In this document: positions 1 through 5,302 of the stretch, in pieces
How positions within the stretch are numbered: the first letter of the stretch is position 1
How the letters are laid out: each line of letters begins with the position of its first letter
From: Chitinophagales bacterium
Lineage (GTDB): Bacteria > Bacteroidota > Bacteroidia > Chitinophagales > Chitinophagaceae
Direction: 5' to 3'
Length of the DNA stretch: 5,302 nt
NCBI GenBank assembly: GCA_015654495.1
Contig: JAATGW010000502.1
Location: forward strand, 1 to 5,302
The notes under the pieces: generated by a model
Told to the model about the DNA's origin: nothing
The model's input: the letters and a program-made list of their open reading frames with translations, nothing else
Databases searched by the model: none
Program-made: the position numbers and the translations under genes

Positions 1-530
1 ACATAAGGCTGAACCGCTAACAGTTTGTCCTTTGAAAAATTTTTCGCGTATGATTCTGTGTACAATTCTACCCGGTCAGTTCCGGTTAATGCGGCCCCTT
101 CAATCATTTCAGGAACCGGATCGCAGAAAATCGAAGTCCGGATACCCGCATTTCTAAAAACCGAGATCATTTCAACAAGATAATCCCTGTATTTAATAGT
201 ATCCCAGCCATGATCAGATGTGATCTGCCCTTCTGTATCCGGAACCAGCGTCACCTGGTCAGGTTTCACTTCCAGTACCAGATCAACAAACTTCTGCTCA
301 CGACAGTTTCCTTCAATATTAAATTCAGTCGTCACTATTTTCTTAATCTCACGAACATCTGCATACCTGATATGCCTTTCATCGGGTCTCGGATGAACGG
401 TAACACCATCTGCTCCGAAACGTTGAACATCAACTGCAACCTGCAGCAGATCCGGATTATTAGCCCCCCGGCTATTACGCAGCGTAGCTATTTTATTAAT
501 GTTTACTGATAGCCTCGTCATTGTATTCAT
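1..530 (-). CDS. pdxJ: Pyridoxine 5'-phosphate synthase PdxJ, N-terminal part (cut by window edge)
   Basis: PdxJ is a cytosolic TIM-barrel enzyme that condenses 1-deoxy-D-xylulose 5-phosphate with 3-amino-2-oxopropyl phosphate to give pyridoxine 5'-phosphate, the ring-closing step of DXP-dependent vitamin B6 synthesis. Reading the minus strand gives an uninterrupted frame that leaves the window at base 1. It holds about 173 of an expected ~240 residues, so the C-terminal quarter, including the late active-site His, lies outside. Numbering from the Met at 521, visible motifs are SVNINKIATLRNSRG (5-19), TVHPRPDERHI (41-51, with His43, Arg45 and His50), the FNIEG segment with Glu70 (matching the catalytic Glu72 of E. 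coli) and VELYTESYA. NINK replaces the NIDH of E. coli, as I recall for Bacteroidota PdxJ. Two in-frame starts exist, 530 and 521. The family usually begins at the Met equivalent to 521, so the first three residues may not be translated. Neither start has a clear Shine-Dalgarno sequence. Identity is nearly certain. Confidence 0.95.
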   Translation of the reverse strand, partial: MNTMTRLSVNINKIATLRNSRGANNPDLLQVAVDVQRFGADGVTVHPRPDERHIRYADVREIKKIVTTEFNIEGNCREQKFVDLVLEVKPDQVTLVPDTEGQITSDHGWDTIKYRDYLVEMISVFRNAGIRTSIFCDPVPEMIEGAALTGTDRVELYTESYAKNFSKDKLLAVQPY

Positions 531-544
531 TTCTGCCTGCAAAT

Positions 545-650
545 GTAATAATAGTTCATAGTTCATGGTTCATAGTTGATAGTTTGCAGGAGGTTTAACG
601 TTGAACGTTCTATGTTAAACCTCTCAAAACTATAAACTAATAACTATTAC
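545..650. repeat. Heptad-repeat imperfect inverted structure
   Basis: This non-coding block is built largely from 7-bp words. The left arm has five tandem copies of ATAGTTC-like units (551-585, with one G in copy 3 and changed last bases in copies 4 and 5). The right arm has three copies of AACTAWW (628-648), the reverse-complement class. Between them is a perfect 10-bp stem (590-599 with 614-623, core AGGTTTAAC). Its 14-nt loop contains the palindrome GAACGTTC (603-610). An outer stem pairs 573-585 with 627-639 at 12 of 13 positions, and GTAATA at 545 pairs with TATTAC at 645. The whole could fold as one long broken hairpin or cruciform. It lies directly upstream of pdxJ, so if pdxJ starts from its own promoter the structure would overlap the promoter or leader. 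Function is unknown. Confidence 0.8.
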
Positions 651-671
651 CTTGTGAATAGTAATAAAAAC

Positions 672-703
672 AAAAAGCGGCACACGTAGGGGTGCCGCTT
701 TTT
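672..703 (-). terminator. Intrinsic terminator downstream of ahcY
   Basis: A perfect 12-bp stem (672-683 with 692-703, core GCGGCAC/GTGCCGC flanked by A5 and T5) closes an 8-nt loop. On the minus strand it is followed by a T-rich run (TTTTTGTTTTTATT), the classic form of a Rho-independent terminator. It begins 60 bases past the ahcY stop codon and so should end the ahcY transcript before pdxJ. The plus strand also has a T-rich tail (TTTTTGCTTTTT), so it could work in both directions, but no plus-strand gene reads into it here. Confidence 0.88.
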
Positions 704-710
704 GCTTTTT

Positions 711-759
711 CGTAAAACGTAAAACGTAGAACGCAAAACGTAGAACGTAGAACGTAAAA
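711..759. repeat. Seven tandem copies of a 7-bp unit, CGTARAA
   Basis: Seven consecutive heptamers read CGTAAAA, CGTAAAA, CGTAGAA, CGCAAAA, CGTAGAA, CGTAGAA, CGTAAAA, followed by a degenerate CGTTTAA that overlaps the ahcY stop codon at 763-765. The array fills the space between the ahcY stop and its terminator, so it should be transcribed as the ahcY 3' untranslated region. It shares the word TAGAACG (for example 727-733) with the reverse complement of the loop of the inverted structure at 545-650, so the two may belong to one repeat family. Because 7 is not a multiple of 3, the array carries plus-strand stops in every frame. It is not protein-coding. Confidence 0.88.
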
Positions 760-762
760 CGT

Positions 763-2091
763 TTAATATCTGTAATGTTCAGGCTTGAATGGTCCTTCTT
801 TGGAAATGCCGAGATAGTCTGATTGTGCAGTTGTCAGTTCCTCGAGTACCACTCCGATTTTTGCCAGGTGTAAGCGGGCAACTTTTTCATCGAGATGCTT
901 TGGAAGAACATATACTTTATTCTCATACCTGCTGTGATTTTTCCAGAGTTCAATCTGAGCAAGTGTCTGATTTGAAAATGAGTTACTCATCACAAAGCTT
1001 GGGTGTCCGGTAGCACAACCGAGGTTCACGAGTCTTCCTTCAGCCAGCAGAATGATTTCCTTTCCATCGATGCTGTAAAGGTCAACCTGCGGTTTGATGG
1101 TATCTTTCGTTTGTCCGTAGTTGTTATTCAACCAGGCTACATCGATTTCAATATCAAAATGGCCGATATTACAAACAATGGCTTTGTCTTTCATCGCGCG
1201 GAAATGACTTTCCGTGATGAGGTCGCGGCAACCGGAAGCAGTTACGATGATATCAGCTTCTTTAACAGCATCAATCATTTTTTTCACTTCATAGCCGTCC
1301 ATTGCAGCCTGCAAAGCGCAGATCGGATCAATTTCAGTAACAATTACGCGGCAACCAGCTCCTGAAAGGGATGCTGCAGAACCTTTACCCACATCTCCGT
1401 ATCCACCTACAACAGCAACTTTACCAGCCAGCATCACATCAGTTGCGCGGCGGATGGAATCCACAAGTGATTCTTTGCAACCGTATTTATTGTCAAATTT
1501 AGATTTGGTAACTGAATCGTTTACATTGATAGCAGGCATTGGCAATGTTCCTTTAGCAACACGCTCATATAACCTGTGAACACCTGTTGTGGTTTCTTCA
1601 GAAATACCTTTTACATGCTGAACCAGTTCAGGATATTTATCCAGAACCATATTGGTAAGATCTCCGCCATCGTCAAGGATCATATTCAGCGGACGATCGG
1701 CGCCACCAAAGAACAAAGTCTGTTCAATACACCAGTCTGCTTCTTCAGCCGACTGTCCTTTCCAGGCATAAACTCCGATACCTGCGGCGGCAATGGCTGC
1801 AGCTGCATGGTCCTGAGTCGAAAATATATTACAGGAGCTCCATTTAACTTCTGCACCGAGCGCTACCAGGGTTTCAATCAAAACCGCAGTCTGGATGGTC
1901 ATATGGAGGCAGCCCGCCACCCTGGCACCTTTCAAAGGCTGTTCTGATCCGAATTCAGCACGAATGGCCATTAAACCCGGCATCTCAGCTTCAGCAAGGC
2001 GGATTTCTTTCCGGCCCCATTCAGCAAGACTCATATCTTTCACCTTGAATGGCAAACTGAAATCGATGTGGGAATTGGTAAGAGTAGACAT
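763..2091 (-). CDS. ahcY: Adenosylhomocysteinase (S-adenosylhomocysteine hydrolase)
   Basis: This NAD-dependent cytosolic enzyme reversibly splits S-adenosyl-L-homocysteine into adenosine and L-homocysteine, removing the product inhibitor of SAM-dependent methyltransferases and feeding the methionine cycle. The 442-residue protein is full length for the family. Visible landmarks are CLHMT with His63, SSCNIFSTQDHAAAA (85-99, with Cys87), DDGGD (140-144), GISEETTTG (162-170), VNDSVTKSKFDN (190-201, with Lys196, Asp200 and Asn201), Cys205, the NAD-binding Rossmann loop GGYGDVGKG (229-237), NIGHFD with His311, and the C-terminal KPEHYRY whose Lys436 and Tyr440 reach the partner subunit's cofactor site in known tetramers. 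All catalytic residues known from the human enzyme have counterparts. The Met at 2091 suits the family's N-terminal length and lies about 25 bases behind a candidate promoter. No Shine-Dalgarno sequence is present. The gene ends in a repeat array and a strong terminator, and probably forms a single-gene transcript. Confidence 0.98.
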   Translation of the reverse strand: MSTLTNSHIDFSLPFKVKDMSLAEWGRKEIRLAEAEMPGLMAIRAEFGSEQPLKGARVAGCLHMTIQTAVLIETLVALGAEVKWSSCNIFSTQDHAAAAIAAAGIGVYAWKGQSAEEADWCIEQTLFFGGADRPLNMILDDGGDLTNMVLDKYPELVQHVKGISEETTTGVHRLYERVAKGTLPMPAINVNDSVTKSKFDNKYGCKESLVDSIRRATDVMLAGKVAVVGGYGDVGKGSAASLSGAGCRVIVTEIDPICALQAAMDGYEVKKMIDAVKEADIIVTASGCRDLITESHFRAMKDKAIVCNIGHFDIEIDVAWLNNNYGQTKDTIKPQVDLYSIDGKEIILLAEGRLVNLGCATGHPSFVMSNSFSNQTLAQIELWKNHSRYENKVYVLPKHLDEKVARLHLAKIGVVLEELTTAQSDYLGISKEGPFKPEHYRY

Positions 2092-2114
2092 ATTTGTTAC
2101 TTTAAAATTTTTTG

Positions 2115-2122
2115 CAAAATTA
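2115..2122 (-). promoter_or_regulatory. Candidate Bacteroidota-type -7 element for ahcY
   Basis: On the minus strand this site reads TAATTTTG, an exact match to the TAnnTTTG -7 consensus used by the main Bacteroidota sigma factor. It lies 23 bases before the ahcY ATG, which would give a leader of about 15-20 nt. No good TTTG -33 box appears at the expected 19-21 bp spacing; the sequence there is only AT-rich. The call therefore rests on one half of the promoter in AT-rich DNA. Confidence 0.4.
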
Positions 2123-2183
2123 AATTCTTAACTACTTAAATCATAATTTTTTGTCAGCTTTTAAACAGGCATTTTCCTGATAG

Positions 2184-2206
2184 GGGTACAAAACCAGGTT
2201 CTACCC
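2184..2206. promoter_or_regulatory. Imperfect dyad upstream of ahcY, possible operator
   Basis: GGGTA (2184-2188) and TACCC (2202-2206) are perfect inverted 5-mers around a centre at 2195, and AA/TT at 2190-2191 and 2199-2200 extend the symmetry, for 7 of 11 paired positions. An alternative inner pairing is AACC/GGTT (2192-2195 with 2197-2200). If ahcY starts near 2108, the dyad lies about 75-100 bp upstream, where an activator or repressor could bind. It is the only GC-rich island in an otherwise AT-rich spacer. No known regulator is recognised. Confidence 0.25.
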
Positions 2207-2224
2207 GTTTTTGTTTTATATACG

Positions 2225-2255
2225 CTGATTTTATGTAAATATTATTGAAAATCAG
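2225..2255. repeat. Inverted repeat CTGATTTT/AAAATCAG
   Basis: A perfect 8-bp stem (2225-2232 with 2248-2255) closes a 15-nt AT-rich loop, with TA at 2221 and 2256 able to extend the pairing across a 2-nt bulge. It lies in the spacer between the GNAT gene and ahcY. It is not followed by a convincing T-run on the minus strand, so it is a weak terminator candidate and may have arisen by chance in AT-rich DNA. Confidence 0.35.
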
Positions 2256-2274
2256 TACCTATAACGAAAAGACG

Positions 2275-2302
2275 CAATAAATTATTTTAAAATAGTTTAT
2301 TG
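2275..2302. repeat. 28-bp AT-rich palindrome after the prsW-like/GNAT unit
   Basis: The 28 bases from 2275 to 2302 are palindromic with one mismatched pair: outer arms CAATAAA and TTTATTG, and an uninterrupted inner 12-bp palindrome TATTTTAAAATA (2283-2294). It starts about 30 bases past the GNAT stop codon on the minus strand and is followed a few bases later by a short T-rich stretch. It may help end the two-gene transcript, but it lacks the GC-rich stem of a normal intrinsic terminator. A protein-binding site is equally possible. Confidence 0.5.
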
Positions 2303-2332
2303 AGGCAAAAATCGGGAAGTGAATTGTCTAAG

Positions 2333-2836
2333 TTACTGATAATGAAGCGTCATGACGTAGTCGTCCATAACATATCCCGCGCCTATGTCCAAAACCATTT
2401 CCCTGGAAACTGTAAAGCCTGATTTTTTATAGAATTCTACGGCGGGATTCTTCTTATTTACATTGAGTTCCAGAGCCTTTGCACCCTGAGGAGTAATTTC
2501 AGCACTTATATATTCCAGCAGCTTTCTCCCGATTCCTTTCCCATGCTGATCCGGCAGCACATATAATTTGTGAAGGCGGAATATTTCCTGTTCTTCGGCT
2601 GATTTGCGTGAAAAAGAAGCATATCCCAGCGGTAGACCGTTCTCTTTTACCAAAAGAAAGTGGTGACCCTGATTCAGGATCTGGTCTTCCATCGCAGGGG
2701 TTCCATACATCAGGTTCAACATATAGGCGATCTGCTCCGGCCCTATTATGGAAGTATAAACTACGGACCAGGTTCTGCGGGCAAGATCCTGAATGGTTGC
2801 AATATCATTTATCCCTGCTTTTTCAATCGAAATCAT
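2333..2836 (-). CDS. GNAT-family N-acetyltransferase
   Basis: GNAT enzymes transfer an acetyl group from acetyl-CoA to an amine on a small molecule or protein. The 167-residue protein spans one complete GNAT domain. Residues 1-45 are the N-terminal helices, 59-75 the central strands (FLLVKENGLPLGYASF), 90-107 motif A with strand LYVLP and the pyrophosphate-binding loop Q97-H-G-K-G-I-G103 (Q/RxxGxG), and 126-141 motif B (VNKKNPAVEFYKKSGF), which carries the usual Asn and Tyr. The N-terminal pattern (ARRTW...Y..I..PEQIAYMLNLMY) resembles PaiA-like polyamine acetyltransferases, but the substrate cannot be read from sequence. Its ATG overlaps the stop codon of the upstream PrsW-like gene as ATGA, a standard sign of translational coupling, and no Shine-Dalgarno sequence is visible. 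It is the last gene of that unit. The family is certain; the substrate is unknown. Confidence 0.93.
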   Translation of the reverse strand: MISIEKAGINDIATIQDLARRTWSVVYTSIIGPEQIAYMLNLMYGTPAMEDQILNQGHHFLLVKENGLPLGYASFSRKSAEEQEIFRLHKLYVLPDQHGKGIGRKLLEYISAEITPQGAKALELNVNKKNPAVEFYKKSGFTVSREMVLDIGAGYVMDDYVMTLHYQ

Positions 2837-3552
2837 AATTCCGGATTTTTTCCGTGCATTTGTTTTGATATCTGTTCGTGTTCACGAATGGCCTTGATTG
2901 CGAGACCGATTCCTATCACAAGCATTACTACGGCACATGTTACCAGATACAGATCAGAAACATGTTCTTTTATGTAATCGCTGTCTTTCAGAAAAAGAAA
3001 AAAATCAAAACTACCATGAAAAAAAATGGCAAGAAACAAACCGCGCATCAGGTAAGGGAAAGGATGACCTGAATGAAATTTTGCACGGCCGACATGATAC
3101 CCCATGAGGATCCCAAAACAGGCATGGGCCGGCACTGAAATAAACATTCTGATAATAGCTGTAGCAAAACCAAACTGCATTACATAAGCTACATTTTCAA
3201 TTGTGGCGAAACCCATGCTTACCATTACTCCATACACTATACCATCAAAGGGTTCATCAAATTCAGGTTGGCGGTAAGCATAGTACCTTAACATGAAATA
3301 TTTACAGGATTCCTCAGTAAACGCGACAATAAAAAATGCCTTGATGGCAATAGATACGATAGTGGCTGATAAAAAATAGGCTTCCAGAGGAAGCAGTAAA
3401 TATTGCAAAACTATCGCAGGTACCGCACTTAAAACTCCAAGCATAAAACTGATCAATAAATGTTTCCGGGGTTCAGGGTTATACTGGTCCCGGAAAAAAA
3501 TATAAAAACAGATTGCAATACCCGGAGCAACGGCCAATGCAAATAAAACCAT
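2833..3552 (-). CDS. PrsW-family intramembrane protease
   Basis: PrsW proteins are multi-pass membrane proteases; the Bacillus subtilis member makes the first cut in the anti-sigma factor RsiW. Starting from the Met at 3552 the protein has 239 residues, begins at once with a hydrophobic segment (1-20), and continues with the RDQYNPEPRK segment typical of the family (21-30). Further membrane segments lie at about 33-53, 58-79, 103-125, 129-151, 167-188 and 199-219, and the tail is charged. The family motifs are all present: EExxK (Glu80, Glu81, Lys84), FDG...MGFATIEN with Glu119, PAHACFG with His143, and FFHGSFDFF with His179 and Asp183. It therefore looks catalytically intact. The frame is open up to an ATG at 3663, but those 37 extra residues look unrelated to the family. 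No anti-sigma or sigma gene lies beside it, so its substrate is unknown. It overlaps the downstream GNAT gene by 4 bp. Confidence 0.9.
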   Translation of the reverse strand: MVLFALAVAPGIAICFYIFFRDQYNPEPRKHLLISFMLGVLSAVPAIVLQYLLLPLEAYFLSATIVSIAIKAFFIVAFTEESCKYFMLRYYAYRQPEFDEPFDGIVYGVMVSMGFATIENVAYVMQFGFATAIIRMFISVPAHACFGILMGYHVGRAKFHSGHPFPYLMRGLFLAIFFHGSFDFFLFLKDSDYIKEHVSDLYLVTCAVVMLVIGIGLAIKAIREHEQISKQMHGKNPEL

Positions 3553-3703
3553 GCAATAGCTTTTGCAGCAATATAGTAAAGAAAACCCATGGCATCCGTT
3601 CACTGTCGGCCAAACCGGTAAAGCAGCGGTTAGACCCGGTGAAAGGTCGTTGACAAAACACAATTAGAAATTCCTCGCTACATTTATTGATCATAAATTT
3701 CAA

Positions 3704-5302
3704 ATGATCTTTAGTTTTCGGTTAGCTATCCGGCTTACGTTGTTTACTATCTTATTGTCTTTTTTTGCTGTATCCGCTTCAGGGCAGCGCTTCGGCGGCA
3801 ATCCGCCATCATTAAAATGGCTGCAGATTGATACAGACACTGTAAGAGTAATTTTTCCCGCAACGCTTCAATCTGACGCAAAAAGAATTGCAGGTATCGT
3901 ACATCAGCTCGACCGGAAAACACTGGGTACTATCGGGACGGAAGTAAGGAAGATCAATATCGTTCTTCAGCCGAATACTGTTGTTTCAAATGCCTATGTT
4001 GGCCTTGCACCATGGCGCAGCGAATTTTATATGACACCTATGCAGAACAGCCTTGAACTGGGAAGTCTGCCCTGGGCTGAAAACCTGGTCATTCATGAGA
4101 GCCGCCATGTACAGCAGTATATGAATTTCAGAAACGGACTTTCAAAATTTGCATATATAATCGCAGGTCAGGAAGGACAGGCATTGGCCAACAGTGCGGC
4201 AATACCCGATTGGTTCTTCGAGGGTGATGCTGTGTTCCAGGAAACCCTGGTGAGTTCGCAGGGTCGGGGCCGTTTGCCGGAATTTTTTAATGGATTCCGT
4301 TCGCTTAAGCAGGCAGGCAAGCATTATTCATGGATGAAGCTGAGAAATGGTTCTCTGAAAGATTATGTTCCCGATCATTACCAGCTCGGCTACCTGCTGG
4401 TAACCCATGGAAGAAAAAAGTATGGCAGCGAATTCTGGAAGGAGGTTACAAATGATGCGGCAAGGTTCAAACCTCTATTTTATCCTTTTCAGGGCGCAAT
4501 AAAACGGAAGGCCGGAATCAGTTATGCAGGGTTCGTAAAGGATGCCTTTGCTGATTTTAGTTCGTCAGTCCCGCAATCTGAGGGTGAGGACAGGGAAACA
4601 GTTACGGTTCCGGATAAGCGATATGTACGCGATTATTTATTTCCCAATCTGATCGGTAAGGATTCCCTCCTGGTTTTAAAGAAAACATATCGTGATATTC
4701 CCGCCTGGTGGCTGATCATTAACGGTAAAGAAGAAAAACTTTTTACAAAGGATATTGCAGGCGACGACTATTATTCGTCAAAAAATGGCTGGATCGTTTA
4801 CACTTCTTATAAAACAGATCCGAGATGGGCCTGGATGGATTATTCTGATATCTTTCTGGTCAATATAAAAAACAAACAGCGTATCCGGCTTACAGGCAAA
4901 TCAAAATATTTCTCTCCTGATCTTTCATTTGACGGAGAAAAAATCGTGGCTGTAGAAGTGATACCCGGAAAAAATACGGCCTTGCACCTTTTGCAATCAG
5001 GATCGGGGCAACTGATCAAAATTTTCCCAAACGCAAATAATTTCTTCTACACCTATCCGGTGTTCAGCAGTGATGATAAGAAGATATTTTCTGCTGTGAG
5101 GGATCAGGAAGGGAAAATGGCAATCGTTGAAACTGATCTGATGTCGGGAATTGAAAAGACGCTTATTCCTTTCGGCCGGCCCGCGATAGCTTTTCTCAAA
5201 GTGAGAGGGAATGAGATACTGTTTACGGCATCGCATAACCGTAAGGATGAAATCTGGAAATACAATACCAGTACTGAAAAACTGGTACAACTGGTGAGTA
5301 AT
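3704..5302 (+). CDS. Exported HExxH metallopeptidase-like protein with TolB/WD40-like propeller (3' end outside window)
   Basis: An open frame of 533 codons runs from the ATG at 3704 to the window edge without a stop. An upstream in-frame TAG at 3665, with no other ATG between, fixes the start. Residues 1-27 form a signal peptide (basic start, hydrophobic core LTLFTILLSFFAVSA, likely cleavage before Gln28), so the protein should be exported. Residues 28 to about 290 resemble the gluzincin peptidase-MA fold: H131-E-S-R-H135 supplies two zinc ligands and the catalytic Glu, and Glu173 in WFFEGDA, 38 residues later, fits the third ligand. Residues from about 305 onward show beta-propeller (TolB/PD40-like) repeats such as FSPDLSFDGEKIVAVEV (403-419) and YPVFSSDDKKIFSAV (451-465). 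No Cys follows the signal peptide, so it is probably not a lipoprotein. It is divergent from the PrsW-like gene. The domain reading is by eye; substrate and role are unknown. Confidence 0.85.
   Translation, partial: MIFSFRLAIRLTLFTILLSFFAVSASGQRFGGNPPSLKWLQIDTDTVRVIFPATLQSDAKRIAGIVHQLDRKTLGTIGTEVRKINIVLQPNTVVSNAYVGLAPWRSEFYMTPMQNSLELGSLPWAENLVIHESRHVQQYMNFRNGLSKFAYIIAGQEGQALANSAAIPDWFFEGDAVFQETLVSSQGRGRLPEFFNGFRSLKQAGKHYSWMKLRNGSLKDYVPDHYQLGYLLVTHGRKKYGSEFWKEVTNDAARFKPLFYPFQGAIKRKAGISYAGFVKDAFADFSSSVPQSEGEDRETVTVPDKRYVRDYLFPNLIGKDSLLVLKKTYRDIPAWWLIINGKEEKLFTKDIAGDDYYSSKNGWIVYTSYKTDPRWAWMDYSDIFLVNIKNKQRIRLTGKSKYFSPDLSFDGEKIVAVEVIPGKNTALHLLQSGSGQLIKIFPNANNFFYTYPVFSSDDKKIFSAVRDQEGKMAIVETDLMSGIEKTLIPFGRPAIAFLKVRGNEILFTASHNRKDEIWKYNTSTEKLVQLVSN

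Noticed and set aside
210..509. Plus-strand 99-residue open frame
   Set aside because: It lies antisense to the clear pdxJ frame, and its translation has no recognisable family pattern.
625..632. Minus-strand TAGTTTTG as a -7 promoter element for pdxJ
   Set aside because: It matches TAnnTTTG, but it falls inside the heptad repeat that generates such words by itself, and no -33 box is seen at the right distance.
545..759. CRISPR array
   Set aside because: The repeat unit is only 7 bp with no spacers and no cas genes, so these are short tandem repeats.
789..2131. Several plus-strand open frames of 74-123 residues across the ahcY gene
   Set aside because: All are antisense shadows of a full-length, highly conserved ahcY.
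2092..2332. SAM or SAH riboswitch before ahcY
   Set aside because: The dyads here are simple and short. I could not assemble the conserved core of any SAM or SAH riboswitch class, and the likely promoter leaves too short a leader.
2608..3107. Plus-strand frames of 64-105 residues over the GNAT and PrsW-like genes
   Set aside because: They are antisense to two well-supported genes and have low-complexity or unrelated translations.
3650..3686. Plus-strand TTGACA (3650) with TACATTTA (3679) as promoter of the metallopeptidase gene
   Set aside because: The 23-bp gap fits neither the usual sigma-70 spacing nor the Bacteroidota -33/-7 geometry, and the second box lacks the final G.
3479..3703. 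Minus-strand 74-residue frame overlapping the 5' part of the PrsW-like gene
   Set aside because: It is in a different frame from the PrsW-like gene, overlaps its conserved N-terminus, and resembles no family.
4142..5290. Minus-strand frames of 60 and 97 residues (4142-4324, 4997-5290)
   Set aside because: Both are antisense to the long plus-strand metallopeptidase-propeller frame, which has a signal peptide and zinc motif.

Overview
The window looks like a chromosomal segment from a member of the Bacteroidota. The evidence is the PdxJ variant with Asn-Ile-Asn-Lys near its N-terminus (from memory typical of Bacteroidota; most other bacteria have Asn-Ile-Asp-His), the lack of Shine-Dalgarno sequences before the genes, a TAnnTTTG-type promoter element upstream of ahcY, and AT-rich spacers with 7-bp repeats. 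Genus cannot be fixed from the sequence. I see no insertion sequence, phage gene, tRNA, rRNA or CRISPR array, and most of the window is ordinary housekeeping DNA.

Layout. Bases 1-530 (minus strand) hold the N-terminal part of pdxJ (vitamin B6 synthesis), cut by the left edge. Bases 531-762 are a spacer with three structures: a heptad-repeat inverted structure (about 545-650), a perfect 12-bp terminator hairpin (672-703), and a seven-copy 7-bp array (711-759) that ends next to the ahcY stop codon. Bases 763-2091 (minus) encode a complete S-adenosylhomocysteine hydrolase. Bases 2092-2332 are a leader/spacer with a candidate promoter and three dyads. Bases 2333-3552 (minus) hold a two-gene unit, a PrsW-family membrane protease followed by a GNAT acetyltransferase, with stop and start overlapping as ATGA. 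From 3704 to the right edge (plus) runs a long open frame for an exported protein with an HExxH zinc-peptidase motif followed by TolB/WD40-like propeller repeats. It has no stop codon in the window.

How the genes relate. AhcY recycles S-adenosylhomocysteine and PdxJ makes pyridoxine phosphate. They lie in the same direction, but a strong terminator separates them, so they probably form separate transcripts. The PrsW-like/GNAT pair is very likely co-transcribed and translationally coupled, although no shared pathway is evident. The exported metallopeptidase-propeller gene is divergent from that pair across a 151-bp gap.

The least explained parts are the 7-bp-periodic DNA between pdxJ and ahcY and the metallopeptidase-propeller protein. 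I found no clear evidence for an entirely new multi-gene system.
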